Notes: a model not told the origin generated them from the letters alone. A stretch of 15,246 bases of DNA from Treponema sp. (GCA_031254175.1 JAIRUY010000215.1:1-15246); one strand, 5' to 3'. Positions 1 to 8,178 are shown, counted from the first letter of the stretch. Numbers and translations: made by a program.

Positions 1-22
1 ACTGATGTATCAAGTATTATTA

Positions 23-36
23 TGTCTAAATAGACA
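23..36. promoter_or_regulatory. Candidate operator: 6-bp dyad upstream of the first XRE gene
   Basis: The sequence reads TGTCTA-AA-TAGACA, a perfect inverted repeat with 6-bp arms and a 2-nt centre, 33 bp before the regulator start at 70. XRE/Cro-type repressors often bind short dyads of this type in their own promoter, so autoregulation is a reasonable inference. A second, looser pair (ttttag/ctaaaa, roughly 41-61) lies between it and the gene. The region is AT-rich, so chance symmetry is possible. Confidence 0.35.
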
Positions 37-69
37 GAATTTTAGTTTTTTTAATCTAAAATATCAAAT

Positions 70-381
70 ATGCACGATAATCCATCAATTTTTTGGGAAA
101 ATGTCAGAAAAGAGATAAAATCGCAAAACACTACCCAGGAATGGGTAGCGAAGAATTCGGGTATCAGCTTTAATACATTACAGGGGTGGATTTCAAAGGG
201 TATATACCCAAGAGTTAATGAAGCAATACGGATTGCTGTTTCACTTAATACATCGGTTGAGTATCTTGCTTGTGGAGCGGTTCAAAATAATAAAAAACCC
301 ATTGAAATTATTTGTCAGAATATTCCAGTAATCCAGGAACATTTAGAATCTATAAAACAAGCTGTAAAAACACTGCAATAA
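70..381 (+). CDS. XRE/Cro-CI-type HTH transcriptional regulator (103 aa)
   Basis: This is a small cytoplasmic DNA-binding protein. Residues about 20-66 form a helix-turn-helix of the Cro/CI (phage CI repressor-like) type: a helix with TQEWVAKNSG, a turn, then a recognition helix around SFNTLQGWISKG, followed by the conserved PRVNEAIRIAVSLNTSVEYLACG stretch split across two helices. The last 30 residues look like a short amphipathic helix that could mediate dimerisation; there is no protease or ligand domain. From memory, proteins of this size and pattern are frequent in treponemes. The ATG at 70 has no Shine-Dalgarno. A TAAAAT box ends 7 nt before it, so the mRNA may be nearly leaderless. A dyad at 23-36 could be its operator. 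The target genes are unknown. ftsH follows 98 nt downstream, but nothing shows that it regulates ftsH. Confidence 0.85.
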   Translation: MHDNPSIFWENVRKEIKSQNTTQEWVAKNSGISFNTLQGWISKGIYPRVNEAIRIAVSLNTSVEYLACGAVQNNKKPIEIICQNIPVIQEHLESIKQAVKTLQ

Positions 382-479
382 TTATACGAGAAAGTACGAA
401 ACTTTACCAAAAAGCCTGTATAACGGCAAACATACAAAATGCACTTATATCTTTTTTACATATTTGATACAATTATTAA

Positions 480-2396
480 ATGAGCGATAGTTCCGGCGAC
501 AACAATAAAAACAAATTCCCGTTCGGCGGCCCGAATTTCCCCGATCTCAAGCCGTTTGGAAAATGGAAATTCCTCGTTATTTACATCGTAATTCTGATTA
601 TCGGGATGAGCCTTTTTAATTTTGTATTTCTCAACAGGATGAATCCTTCTATAGATTACTCTGAATTCAAAGCCCGTATTGTTTCAGGTGAAATCAAACG
701 GGTTGAAATAACAGATTCCCACTTTACCGGATATACAAGCATCACCAGACAACAATCTTCCAGATCGCTTTTATCGAGTTCCGGATACGAGTCGTCACAA
801 AATAGAGTATACCGGACAGTATCACTTTATGATCCGGATTTAATCAAACTGATGGATGAGAAAAACATTGCCTACGGCGCTGTTTCACGCCAGGGCAACA
901 CAATACTCAATTTTATTTTCAACTGGATTTTGCCGATTGCTTTTTTTCTTTTTATCTGGAGGTTTGTCTTTAAGCGCCTCGGCAATATGGGCAGCAATGT
1001 TCTTTCTGTCGGGCAAAACCGCGCGGTGATTGTGGCGGAAGGAGACATCATTACCCGTTTCAGTGATGTAGCCGGAGTTGACGAAGCCAAGGAAGAACTT
1101 GTTGAAGTTGTGGATTTTTTAAAAAGCCCCCAAAAATACAAGGATATAGGCGGAAAGATTCCAAAAGGTGTTCTTTTGGTCGGGCCGCCCGGAACAGGAA
1201 AAACTCTTCTTGCAAGGGCGGTAGCGGGAGAAGCCGAAGTTTCCTTTTTCCGCATGAGCGGCGCGGATTTTGTGGAGATGTTTGTCGGTGTCGGCGCAGC
1301 CCGCGTCAGAGATCTTTTTAAACAGGCAAGAACCAAAGCGCCGTGCATTATTTTTATTGACGAGTTAGACGCCATTGGCAAAAGCAGGCTCAACAACATA
1401 GCCGGAGGAAATGATGAGCGCGAACAAACTCTCAATCAGCTGCTTGTTGAAATGGACGGTTTTGACGGCACAAGCGGTCTCATTATTCTGGCTGCCACAA
1501 ATCGTCCTGATGTTTTGGACCCTGCGCTTCTGCGCCCCGGCCGTTTCGACAGGCAGGTGCTTGTAGACAGGCCGGATTTAAAAGGCCGCGAAGCTATTTT
1601 ACGGATACATTCCAAACCTGTAAAGTTTGATGATTCTGTTGATCTTGAAGTTGTTGCCCGTGTTACATCCGGTTTTTCGGGCGCGGACCTCGCCAACATT
1701 GTAAACGAAGCTGCCCTTCTTGCGGTCAGGGCTGGGCGAAAAGCGGTAGCGCAGCGTGATTTTGACGAAGCAATAGAAAAAACTGTCGCGGGTCTTCAGA
1801 AAAAAACAAGGGTACTCAAGCAGAAAGAAAGAAAACTCACAGCTTATCACGAGGCCGGCCATGCCATCGTTTCCGCCTTTACACCTAACGCAGACCCTGT
1901 TCAGAAAATTTCCATCATTCCCCGCGGTTACGCGCTTGGTTATACTTTGCAGCTTCCGCTGGAAGACCGCTATACAGTAACAAAATCCGATCTTCTGGGG
2001 CGGATAGACATTCTCCTGGGCGGACGAATCGCCGAAGAAATGATATCCGGTGAATATTCTACAGGCGCGGCAAACGATCTGACAAAAGCGACGGACATCG
2101 CGCGCAAAATGATCACCGATTACGGGATGAGTGACCGCTTCGCCAATGTCGCCTTAACATCACGGGGCATGAGTATAACCGGGCAGGAGCGGCAGGAACC
2201 GTCTTTCCAGCGCGAATATGCCGAAAGCACCCAGCAGTACATTGATGAAGAGGTCGCCAGGATTATTGAGGCGGAATATGCAAAAGCAAAGAAGATTCTT
2301 GAGGATAAGCGGGAAACTCTAGATAACATTTCCGCGGCGCTTCTGGAAAAAGAAACTCTTGATGAGAAAGAATTTAAAGCATTGCTTGGTGTCTAA
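480..2396 (+). CDS. ftsH: ATP-dependent zinc metalloprotease FtsH (638 aa)
   Basis: FtsH is a hexameric membrane-bound AAA+ protease that extracts and degrades misfolded membrane proteins and short-lived regulators. The order is complete: a short Asn/Lys/Gly-rich cytoplasmic leader; a membrane segment at about 30-50; a periplasmic domain at 51-142; a second membrane segment at about 143-166; then the AAA module with Walker A GPPGTGKT at 235-242, Walker B FIDE with D294/E295 and the arginine-finger region PGRFDRQ. The peptidase domain follows, with HEAGH at 457-461 and the expected third zinc ligand D533 in TGAAND. All catalytic residues are present, so it should be active. The periplasmic domain carries a Ser-rich stretch from residue 87 to about 110. 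The start codon directly follows an in-frame stop and the next Met is inside the first membrane segment, so ATG 480 is the start. There is no Shine-Dalgarno; a TACAAT box ends 6 nt before the ATG. Confidence 0.98.
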   Translation: MSDSSGDNNKNKFPFGGPNFPDLKPFGKWKFLVIYIVILIIGMSLFNFVFLNRMNPSIDYSEFKARIVSGEIKRVEITDSHFTGYTSITRQQSSRSLLSSSGYESSQNRVYRTVSLYDPDLIKLMDEKNIAYGAVSRQGNTILNFIFNWILPIAFFLFIWRFVFKRLGNMGSNVLSVGQNRAVIVAEGDIITRFSDVAGVDEAKEELVEVVDFLKSPQKYKDIGGKIPKGVLLVGPPGTGKTLLARAVAGEAEVSFFRMSGADFVEMFVGVGAARVRDLFKQARTKAPCIIFIDELDAIGKSRLNNIAGGNDEREQTLNQLLVEMDGFDGTSGLIILAATNRPDVLDPALLRPGRFDRQVLVDRPDLKGREAILRIHSKPVKFDDSVDLEVVARVTSGFSGADLANIVNEAALLAVRAGRKAVAQRDFDEAIEKTVAGLQKKTRVLKQKERKLTAYHEAGHAIVSAFTPNADPVQKISIIPRGYALGYTLQLPLEDRYTVTKSDLLGRIDILLGGRIAEEMISGEYSTGAANDLTKATDIARKMITDYGMSDRFANVALTSRGMSITGQERQEPSFQREYAESTQQYIDEEVARIIEAEYAKAKKILEDKRETLDNISAALLEKETLDEKEFKALLGV

Positions 2397-2477
2397 GGAA
2401 GTACGGATTAAATCTAATCAAGTATTTTATCAGTGCTTCTTACTCTAAGAGAAACCAGATAATTTTTTCTGAAACAG

Positions 2478-2819
2478 CTATTTACCCTTTTTGTCTCCGG
2501 CAAGGTACTGAGCGGCCAAATCTCCAACAACTTTCTGAAGAGAATCGTTAAAATCCTTTACATAGATCATCAAATCATTGTTTGACATATCCTCAGGCAG
2601 AAAAAACTGATGCGGTTCAACATTAAGCGCCGTTGAAAGTTTTGCAAGGGTTTTTGCGGAAACGCCCTTTTTGCAGTTTTCAATATCATTGATAAAATTA
2701 TGGGTAAGGCCGGCGCTGAGGGCAAGACTTAACTGTGAAATATTTTGAAGGGATCTATGGCGTTTTATATTACTGCTGATCAGTTTGTAAATATACTGTT
2801 CGGTAATTTTATTTGCCAT
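2478..2819 (-). CDS. XRE-family HTH transcriptional regulator (113 aa)
   Basis: This is a small cytoplasmic HTH_3-type regulator. Residues about 10-68 give the five-helix Cro/CI fold, with the HTH around SQLSLALSAGLTHNFINDIE and the family's usual SAKTLAKLSTALNVEPHQFF segment after it. The C-terminal 40 residues are acidic and then lysine-rich, with no recognised domain. It is convergent with ftsH, with 81 bp between the stop codons. The protein is clearly different in sequence from the regulator at 70-381, so the two are not a duplicated pair. Upstream, a weak purine tract (GAAAG, 9 nt before ATG) is the only ribosome-binding signal. A short GTTAT/ATAAC dyad at 2845-2860 could be an operator. 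The regulon is unknown. Confidence 0.85.
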   Translation of the reverse strand: MANKITEQYIYKLISSNIKRHRSLQNISQLSLALSAGLTHNFINDIENCKKGVSAKTLAKLSTALNVEPHQFFLPEDMSNNDLMIYVKDFNDSLQKVVGDLAAQYLAGDKKGK

Positions 2820-2951
2820 TACTTTATTCTTTCATTCTTTTTACGTTATATGCAAATAACTACGGGCGGAATTTTTACAACTGATAGATTTTAATGCTGA
2901 AAAATGAAAATTTAGTTAAATTATTTTACATTGTGAAATTAAATTCTTATT

Positions 2952-2978
2952 ATGTGAGAATGCGGCTGTCCGTCACAT
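2952..2978 (-). terminator. Possible hairpin downstream of the M15 peptidase gene
   Basis: ATGTGA (2952-2957) pairs with TCACAT (2973-2978), and CGG (2963-2965) pairs with CCG (2970-2972) around a 4-nt loop, leaving a 5-nt bulge on one side. The structure sits 17 nt past the stop of the leftward M15 gene, where a terminator would be expected. There is no clean U-run after it, so it may be a weak terminator or just an mRNA 3' end structure. Confidence 0.3.
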
Positions 2979-2994
2979 TAAGTATGTTCTTATG

Positions 2995-3951
2995 TTAACG
3001 GCGGGTTTCAGGAGGCATACCGCTTAAAATCAATACTTCCGGACGATATTCAAAGTGCATGGTATCAAAATATGCCCATTTGCCGCCCCAGACAAAACCG
3101 TAATTTTCAAAAGCTTTTATTACAGCCTGCGGCGGATGATAACGTTCGTTATACGAAATATTCCACCAGTCTGTCCTTCTGCCGGAAGCCCAAAGCCAGT
3201 ATGTTTCTCTTCCGCCGTAAGACCTTGGAATGATATCAACTGCCAGCCCGTATGCATGATAAGAACGTGATTGGGTTTCGGCAATATTGCGCCAGCTCCA
3301 TCCTTCCAATTTTGATATACTGTTTATCCATGTTTGTACCTGCGAATCGGCTTTTGCGGCAAGACGGATTTGTTCTTCTACAAGCGACAGATTTTCCATG
3401 ATTAAATAATGAACTGTTACTGTGTGTCCCAAAAAACGCATTGTCTTCATTCTCTCGTAGGATTCGCTGTGGCTGCGTGCGCGCCAGAGATCATCAAAAA
3501 AATGCGGCGAGCGCCGGATCGGATTCCTGTTTCTGTTATTGGTCATATTTCTGTAGCGTTCGGATTCTTCGGGGGTAGGAGTTCTCCATTCGGGCAAGTC
3601 AGGACGGTAATTGTAAAAAGCCGTCGGATTATAGTCTGAAGCGTTTTCAAGCAGATTTTCAGGCAGCAGTCTGCCTCCGGCATAAAAGTACCATGTGTCC
3701 CGCAGAAGGACAGCCCAGTCATCATTACGGAATTCAACCTGTTCTATTTGCTGCTGGTAAGCTTCTGCAAGAGCCCTCATCACCTGTTCCGCTCTTGTCG
3801 GCTCATTCATGGCTTGTTCTTTATCGAGTTGTTCAGTTTCCGCAGACAAAATTGTGTTTTCGCCCGCAGAAATGTATCTGCTTCCAAGAATAAATATACT
3901 GCCCACTGTCAGAACAAGAAACACTCCGATATAAAACACAGCTTTATTCAT
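2995..3951 (-). CDS. Membrane-anchored M15-family peptidase (VanY/DacY-like, 318 aa)
   Basis: This is a predicted zinc peptidase of the M15 group (D-Ala-D-Ala carboxypeptidase / L-Ala-D-Glu endopeptidase fold), which cuts peptidoglycan stem peptides in the periplasm. An N-terminal hydrophobic segment at about 5-23 serves as signal anchor; there is no lipobox Cys. The C-terminal third holds the family signature: SxHxxGxAxD read as SYHAYGLAVD, with zinc ligands H232 and D239, then YFDTMHFE with catalytic acid D296 and third ligand H299. The approximately 170 residues before the catalytic part are Arg/Asn/Glu-rich and not recognised. The exact bond cleaved cannot be told from sequence. The gene is divergent from the FliG gene across only 28 bp. 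No Shine-Dalgarno is visible; a TATACT box ends 7 nt before the ATG. A later start would remove the membrane anchor, so 3951 is preferred. Confidence 0.85.
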   Translation of the reverse strand: MNKAVFYIGVFLVLTVGSIFILGSRYISAGENTILSAETEQLDKEQAMNEPTRAEQVMRALAEAYQQQIEQVEFRNDDWAVLLRDTWYFYAGGRLLPENLLENASDYNPTAFYNYRPDLPEWRTPTPEESERYRNMTNNRNRNPIRRSPHFFDDLWRARSHSESYERMKTMRFLGHTVTVHYLIMENLSLVEEQIRLAAKADSQVQTWINSISKLEGWSWRNIAETQSRSYHAYGLAVDIIPRSYGGRETYWLWASGRRTDWWNISYNERYHPPQAVIKAFENYGFVWGGKWAYFDTMHFEYRPEVLILSGMPPETRR

Positions 3952-3960
3952 TTATTAAAG

Positions 3961-3966
3961 TATAAT
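3961..3966 (+). promoter_or_regulatory. Candidate -10 box for the fliG-M16 operon
   Basis: A perfect TATAAT lies in the 28-bp divergent gap between the M15 peptidase and FliG genes. The overlapping reverse-strand hexamer TATACT (3959-3964) could serve the M15 gene. No good -35 sits 16-18 bp upstream, and AT-rich DNA yields such hexamers by chance. If it is real, the transcript would begin near 3973, leaving only about 7 nt before ATG 3980 but about 37 nt before the alternative ATG at 4010. Confidence 0.35.
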
Positions 3967-3979
3967 ACAATGTCACAAT

Positions 3980-5200
3980 ATGGGGAACATACTGCGTCAT
4001 GGTATTGATATGTATAAGCAAACAATCAATCTTAAGGGTGAACCCAAGTCTCAGAAGCCCTTTCCACCGCAGGAAAAAAACAACAAACGCCCTTCTGTGC
4101 CAAAAACTTCCGGGGAATTTTACAAAACAAGCAAAGTCCCGTCTTACTCTCAAGAACAAAAACAAAACCTTCTATACAGGGAAACAGACGTTTCCCGGCA
4201 CGAATCAAAGTACCGCAGGGTTGCAAAATTTCTCATTTTAATTGGCAGCGATCAGGCTGCGGAAATTCTTGCCGAACTTGATCCCGAACAGGTTAACGAA
4301 ATATCCAAAGAAATTGCTCTGATTAAAATTATCAAACCGGATGAAAGGGATGAAATCCTTGCCGAATTTCATTCCCTCTTTTCAAAGCCATACAGTGTTT
4401 CCGGCTCATCTCGCGGCGGCGTTGAAGCCGCGCGCAGGATACTTTACGCCGCCAAAGGACCTGAAAAAGGCGAGGCTCTGCTGAACAAAGCCATTCCGGA
4501 ATCCAAAGAAAGCATATTTGGGTTTCTTGAGGATTTTTCTCCGGAACAGCTTGCCGTGCTTTTTAAGACTGAAGCCAGCCAGACAATTGCTCTAATCCTT
4601 TCCAGACTGCCGCCGAAACTTTCTGCGGGAGTTTTAAGCAAACTTTCTCCTGATATCAAGCCTGATGTTCTCAAACGAATGGCTCATCAGGGTGAGGTTT
4701 ATCCTGAAATACTTGAGCAGGTGACAGCGGCGCTGAAAGAAAAAGTCAGGCATATCGCCGGCGGCGCAAACGATATTGAAATTGACGGAATGCAGGCGTT
4801 AGCTGCAATTTTAAAGCAGGGAGATTATTCTTTCGGTGATAAAATCCTGAACGAACTTGAAGAAAACAATCCGGAAATCGGCAAAAATTTAAAAGAAAGA
4901 CTTTATACGCTTGAAGATATCCTTAATGCAGTTGACAGACCGCTGCAGGAAAAACTTAAAACCATGACGGAACAGGAGATTGCGATTTTATTAAAAGGCA
5001 GAAGCAGGGATTTCTGTGAAAAAATTCTGTCCTGTGTTTCGGCAGGCCGCAGGCAGTTAATACGCGAAGAGACGGAAATTTTTGGCGCGGTTCCAAAGCG
5101 GGACTGTGATGCTGCCGCAAGCGCGTTTCTTGCATGGTTCAGAACTGCCCGTGAAAACGGAGAAGTTTTACTTTACAGCGATGAGGATGTTTTTTTATGA
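3980..5200 (+). CDS. fliG: FliG-family flagellar motor switch protein, divergent paralog (406 aa)
   Basis: FliG is the rotor component of the flagellar C-ring that contacts the stator. Three domains align in order: FliG_N from about residue 78 (RRVAKFLILIG...ILAELDP); FliG_M at about 180-255; and FliG_C from about 268 to the end, finishing in the typical GEVLLYSDEDVFL tail. Two signature sites are altered. The EHPQ motif of the middle domain reads EASQ (198-201), and the acidic DDR of the C-terminal torque region reads VDR (318-320). The first 77 residues form a basic, Lys/Pro/Gln-rich extension not seen in ordinary FliG of about 340 residues. Spirochaetes commonly carry two FliG proteins, and this looks like the non-canonical one (FliG1 type); that assignment is inference. 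The start is uncertain: ATG 3980 or ATG 4010, neither with a Shine-Dalgarno. The stop overlaps the next gene by 4 nt. Confidence 0.88.
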   Translation: MGNILRHGIDMYKQTINLKGEPKSQKPFPPQEKNNKRPSVPKTSGEFYKTSKVPSYSQEQKQNLLYRETDVSRHESKYRRVAKFLILIGSDQAAEILAELDPEQVNEISKEIALIKIIKPDERDEILAEFHSLFSKPYSVSGSSRGGVEAARRILYAAKGPEKGEALLNKAIPESKESIFGFLEDFSPEQLAVLFKTEASQTIALILSRLPPKLSAGVLSKLSPDIKPDVLKRMAHQGEVYPEILEQVTAALKEKVRHIAGGANDIEIDGMQALAAILKQGDYSFGDKILNELEENNPEIGKNLKERLYTLEDILNAVDRPLQEKLKTMTEQEIAILLKGRSRDFCEKILSCVSAGRRQLIREETEIFGAVPKRDCDAAASAFLAWFRTARENGEVLLYSDEDVFL

Positions 5201-8175
5201 GCGGTGCATTGTCGGCAAATTTAAAAAAAGGACAGTTTCTGGACAGCGGATTTGTTATTCTGGATGTAGTTGATTTGGATGAGTTAAAGGCTTTGGGGAT
5301 TTGGGCTAAACATGAAAAAAGCGGCGCTGAGGTTTTTCATGTGCTGAACGATGACAGCGAAAATCTTTTTTCATTTGTTTTTTCTACTGTTCCGCAGGAC
5401 AATACCGGCGCTCCGCATATTCTTGAACACGCAGTTCTTTGCGGTTCCGAACGTTATCCGCTAAAAGACGCGTTTATTGTTTTGGCGCAGGGAAGCCTTC
5501 AAACTTTCCTGAACGCAATGACTTTTCCCGACAAGACAGTTTATCCCGCAAGTTCAACCAATGAACACGATTACTTCAATTTAATGTCTGTTTACGGCAA
5601 TGCGGTTTTCCGTCCGCTGCTTCCTGAGTGGACTTTTATGCAGGAAGGACACAGGCTGGAATATCAGGACGGCAGGCTCGCCATTACAGGCGTTGTTTAT
5701 AATGAAATGAAGGGAGCCTATTCATCACTGGACACATACGCAGGCCATTGGTCGGTAAAATCAGTTTTGCCCGGCACTCCTTATGATTTTGAATCCGGCG
5801 GAGATCCGCTGCACATTCCAGAATTAAGCTGGGAAGATTTAAAAGAATTCCACCGCAGCCGTTATTCGCCTGCAAATTGCAGAATATTTCTTGCAGGTAA
5901 TATTCCAACGGAAAAGCAGCTTTCGTTTTTAAACGAACAGTTTTTTTCGGATCTTCCGGGCGGCAAAGCCTGCGATCCGGTTAAAAAGGCTGAACGATGG
6001 AAAGAGCCGAGAAAATATCACATTCCATGCCCCGCAGGCAGCGAACGGAAATCAACAATCTTTCTCTCTTGGTTGTGTTCCGATGTTACAGATTCCAATG
6101 AAAACATCGCGCTTGCGGCGCTTACAGAAATTCTTCTGGGACATGACGGTTCTCCTCTGACAAGAAAACTTATAGAATCCGGCATTGGCGAAGACATCTC
6201 TCCTGTATCGGGTCTGGAAGGCGAGATTCGGGAAACTTTGTTTGTTGCCGGCCTTAAAGGCATTGAAGGTGATGCGGATCAAAAGGCAAAGGCTGTTGAA
6301 CAACTTATTATGGAAGAATTAAAAAGGCTCCATGACGAAGGAATCCCCGCAGAAGAAACTGAAGCTGCGCTTTTATCGATGGAGTTCTCGCAGCGTGAAA
6401 TTCGCCGTTCAAGCGGTCCTTTTTCTCTTGTTTGGATGCGCCGCTCTTTACGGATATGGCTTCATGGCTGTAAACCCTGGGAGGGTCTGCTTCTTCTGCC
6501 TGCAATTGCAAAGATAAAAGAAAACCTTGCCTCAGACAGCAGATATTTTGAATCGCTTATAAAAAAATATTTTCTGGACAATCCGCACCGCGCTCTTGTC
6601 ATTCTGGAACCAAAAGAAGATTTTCTGCTGCAGCAGGAAAAAAGGCTCGCCGTGTCTCTTGCAGACAAAGAAAAAAACATGAGCAAAGATGAACGCAAAA
6701 ACATTCTGGAAAAATCCGAAATGTTAAAAAAAATTCAAAACGAGGCGGACAGCCCGCAGGCGCTTGCCGCAATTCCTCATCTGGAGCGAAACGATCTTTC
6801 TGCGGGCAACGATTTCATTGACCGCCGCCACGTAGATTTAAAAGGAGTTCCCGCCCTTTGCCATGAACTTTACACAAATGGCATTACCTATACAGACCTT
6901 GCGTTTCCTGTTGATGTTCTTGATGAGGAAGATTATTTCTGGCTTCCGTTTTTTTCCAGAGCGATTGCTTCAGTAGGTCTTCCCGGAATGGATTACGGCA
7001 AAGTTTCAAGTTTGCTGGCGCGTACAGCCGGCGGGTTTATTGCGCTTCTGCACACAGGGTCTGCGGTAAAAGGAAATGGGCAGTTTCTGAATACCGCATC
7101 GGGGAATTTTGATTTAGCCGGCAGAGACTGGATTATTTTCCGGTTAAAATGTCTGGATGAAAAAATCGCACAGTCGCTTGATTTGGTTCTGCGCATAATA
7201 AGCGAGGCGGATTTTTCAGATCTCCGGCGTATAAACGATTTGATTTTTGAGATGAAAACCGAAATTGATTCAAACCTTGCGCCGATAGGGCACATATACG
7301 CATCAGGCAGAGCCGGCTGCAAAAATTCCTGGTCAAAAAAAATTGAAGAAAAATGGTCGGGCTTGTCCCAGATTGAATTTGTCCACCGTCTTGCCGGAAT
7401 GGAAACCGCAGAGGCTGCCGGTAAGCTGGAATCTCTGCGGCAAAAAATTACCGGTTCGGGTCTTATTGCCAACTTTACAGGCTGCGCTCTTGATACCGCA
7501 GGCGCAGAACTTGCGCAAAGGTTCAGCAGGTTCGGCCCGCCTGTAAAACGCACCCGCCTTTGGAGTCCGCCGGAAAGCGGCGGCAGACACACGGCGGAGG
7601 TTTTTGCGTCCGAATCTCTGCAGGTCGGTTTTGCAGCGCTTTCAATGAAGGCAGCGCTTTTTGATTCAAAAGAACAGCTTGCGGAAATGGTTTTGACGCA
7701 TCAACTGTCAACGGGAGCGTTATGGGAAAATATCCGCATGAAAGGCGGCGCTTACGGCGCTTTTATAAACAGCGATTGTGTTGAAGATTGTGTGGCTTTT
7801 GCTACCTATCGCGATCCCAAGCCTCTGCAGTCACTGGATGTCATTTCCGCCATATTAAAAGACAAATCTTTTGGAAATTGCACCGATGATCATCTTGTTA
7901 AATCCATTGTTGGCTGTTATGCCAGAGAAACAAGGCCAAGAACCGGCGCGGAAAACGGTCTGATTGATTTTTACAGATTCCTGTACGGCATCGAAGACAG
8001 TTACCGCAAGAGAAAACTTGAACGCCTGATTTCTGTTTCAACAGAAGACATTGCTTCTGCTTTTGCGTCTCTTGGGTCAAGAACTGCGTCAGGCACGGTT
8101 GTCATTGCAGGCGTTAAAACTGCCGAACAGGCAGCAAAAGCGCTGGGAACTGAAGTTAAAATGCTGGCTGTCTGA
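5197..8175 (+). CDS. M16C zinc metallopeptidase, presequence-protease (PreP/Cym1)-like (992 aa)
   Basis: This is a clam-shell zinc peptidase that degrades short unfolded peptides. The inverted zinc motif HxxEH is H74-I-L-E77-H78, within the very conserved PHILEHAVLCGS block. The distal ligand is E170 in NEMKG, and the block GSLQTFLNAMTFPDKTVYP matches M16C members. The C-terminal half retains the Arg/Tyr pair that completes the active site (R847 and Y853 in IRMKGGAYG). The full length of about 990 residues, with two active-site halves joined by a central linker, is normal for the family. No signal peptide or membrane segment is visible, so it should be cytoplasmic. It starts inside the fliG stop (ATGA) behind a GAGGAT tract, so it is probably translationally coupled to fliG. 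Physiological substrates are unknown; clearance of signal peptides or protease products is the usual inference. Confidence 0.93.
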   Translation: MSGALSANLKKGQFLDSGFVILDVVDLDELKALGIWAKHEKSGAEVFHVLNDDSENLFSFVFSTVPQDNTGAPHILEHAVLCGSERYPLKDAFIVLAQGSLQTFLNAMTFPDKTVYPASSTNEHDYFNLMSVYGNAVFRPLLPEWTFMQEGHRLEYQDGRLAITGVVYNEMKGAYSSLDTYAGHWSVKSVLPGTPYDFESGGDPLHIPELSWEDLKEFHRSRYSPANCRIFLAGNIPTEKQLSFLNEQFFSDLPGGKACDPVKKAERWKEPRKYHIPCPAGSERKSTIFLSWLCSDVTDSNENIALAALTEILLGHDGSPLTRKLIESGIGEDISPVSGLEGEIRETLFVAGLKGIEGDADQKAKAVEQLIMEELKRLHDEGIPAEETEAALLSMEFSQREIRRSSGPFSLVWMRRSLRIWLHGCKPWEGLLLLPAIAKIKENLASDSRYFESLIKKYFLDNPHRALVILEPKEDFLLQQEKRLAVSLADKEKNMSKDERKNILEKSEMLKKIQNEADSPQALAAIPHLERNDLSAGNDFIDRRHVDLKGVPALCHELYTNGITYTDLAFPVDVLDEEDYFWLPFFSRAIASVGLPGMDYGKVSSLLARTAGGFIALLHTGSAVKGNGQFLNTASGNFDLAGRDWIIFRLKCLDEKIAQSLDLVLRIISEADFSDLRRINDLIFEMKTEIDSNLAPIGHIYASGRAGCKNSWSKKIEEKWSGLSQIEFVHRLAGMETAEAAGKLESLRQKITGSGLIANFTGCALDTAGAELAQRFSRFGPPVKRTRLWSPPESGGRHTAEVFASESLQVGFAALSMKAALFDSKEQLAEMVLTHQLSTGALWENIRMKGGAYGAFINSDCVEDCVAFATYRDPKPLQSLDVISAILKDKSFGNCTDDHLVKSIVGCYARETRPRTGAENGLIDFYRFLYGIEDSYRKRKLERLISVSTEDIASAFASLGSRTASGTVVIAGVKTAEQAAKALGTEVKMLAV

Positions 8176-8178
8176 CCT

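Noticed and set aside
872..1435. Reverse-strand open frame of 187 codons inside ftsH
   Set aside because: It lies opposite the AAA module of a clearly conserved gene, and its translation is Ser/Thr/Pro-rich with no domain.
2397..2477. Terminator between ftsH and the convergent regulator
   Set aside because: Only 5-6 bp stems with wobble pairs are found (around 2437-2455) and the T-run near 2461 is not adjacent to a stem.
70..2819. Phage remnant suggested by two CI/Cro-like regulators
   Set aside because: There is no integrase, att-like repeat or phage structural gene; the regulators flank the core gene ftsH and are of a type common on chromosomes.
6993..7592. Reverse-strand open frame of 199 codons inside the M16 gene
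   Set aside because: Antisense to a conserved peptidase; composition is that of a shadow frame (Arg/Ser/Pro-rich) and no ribosome binding site or partner is seen.
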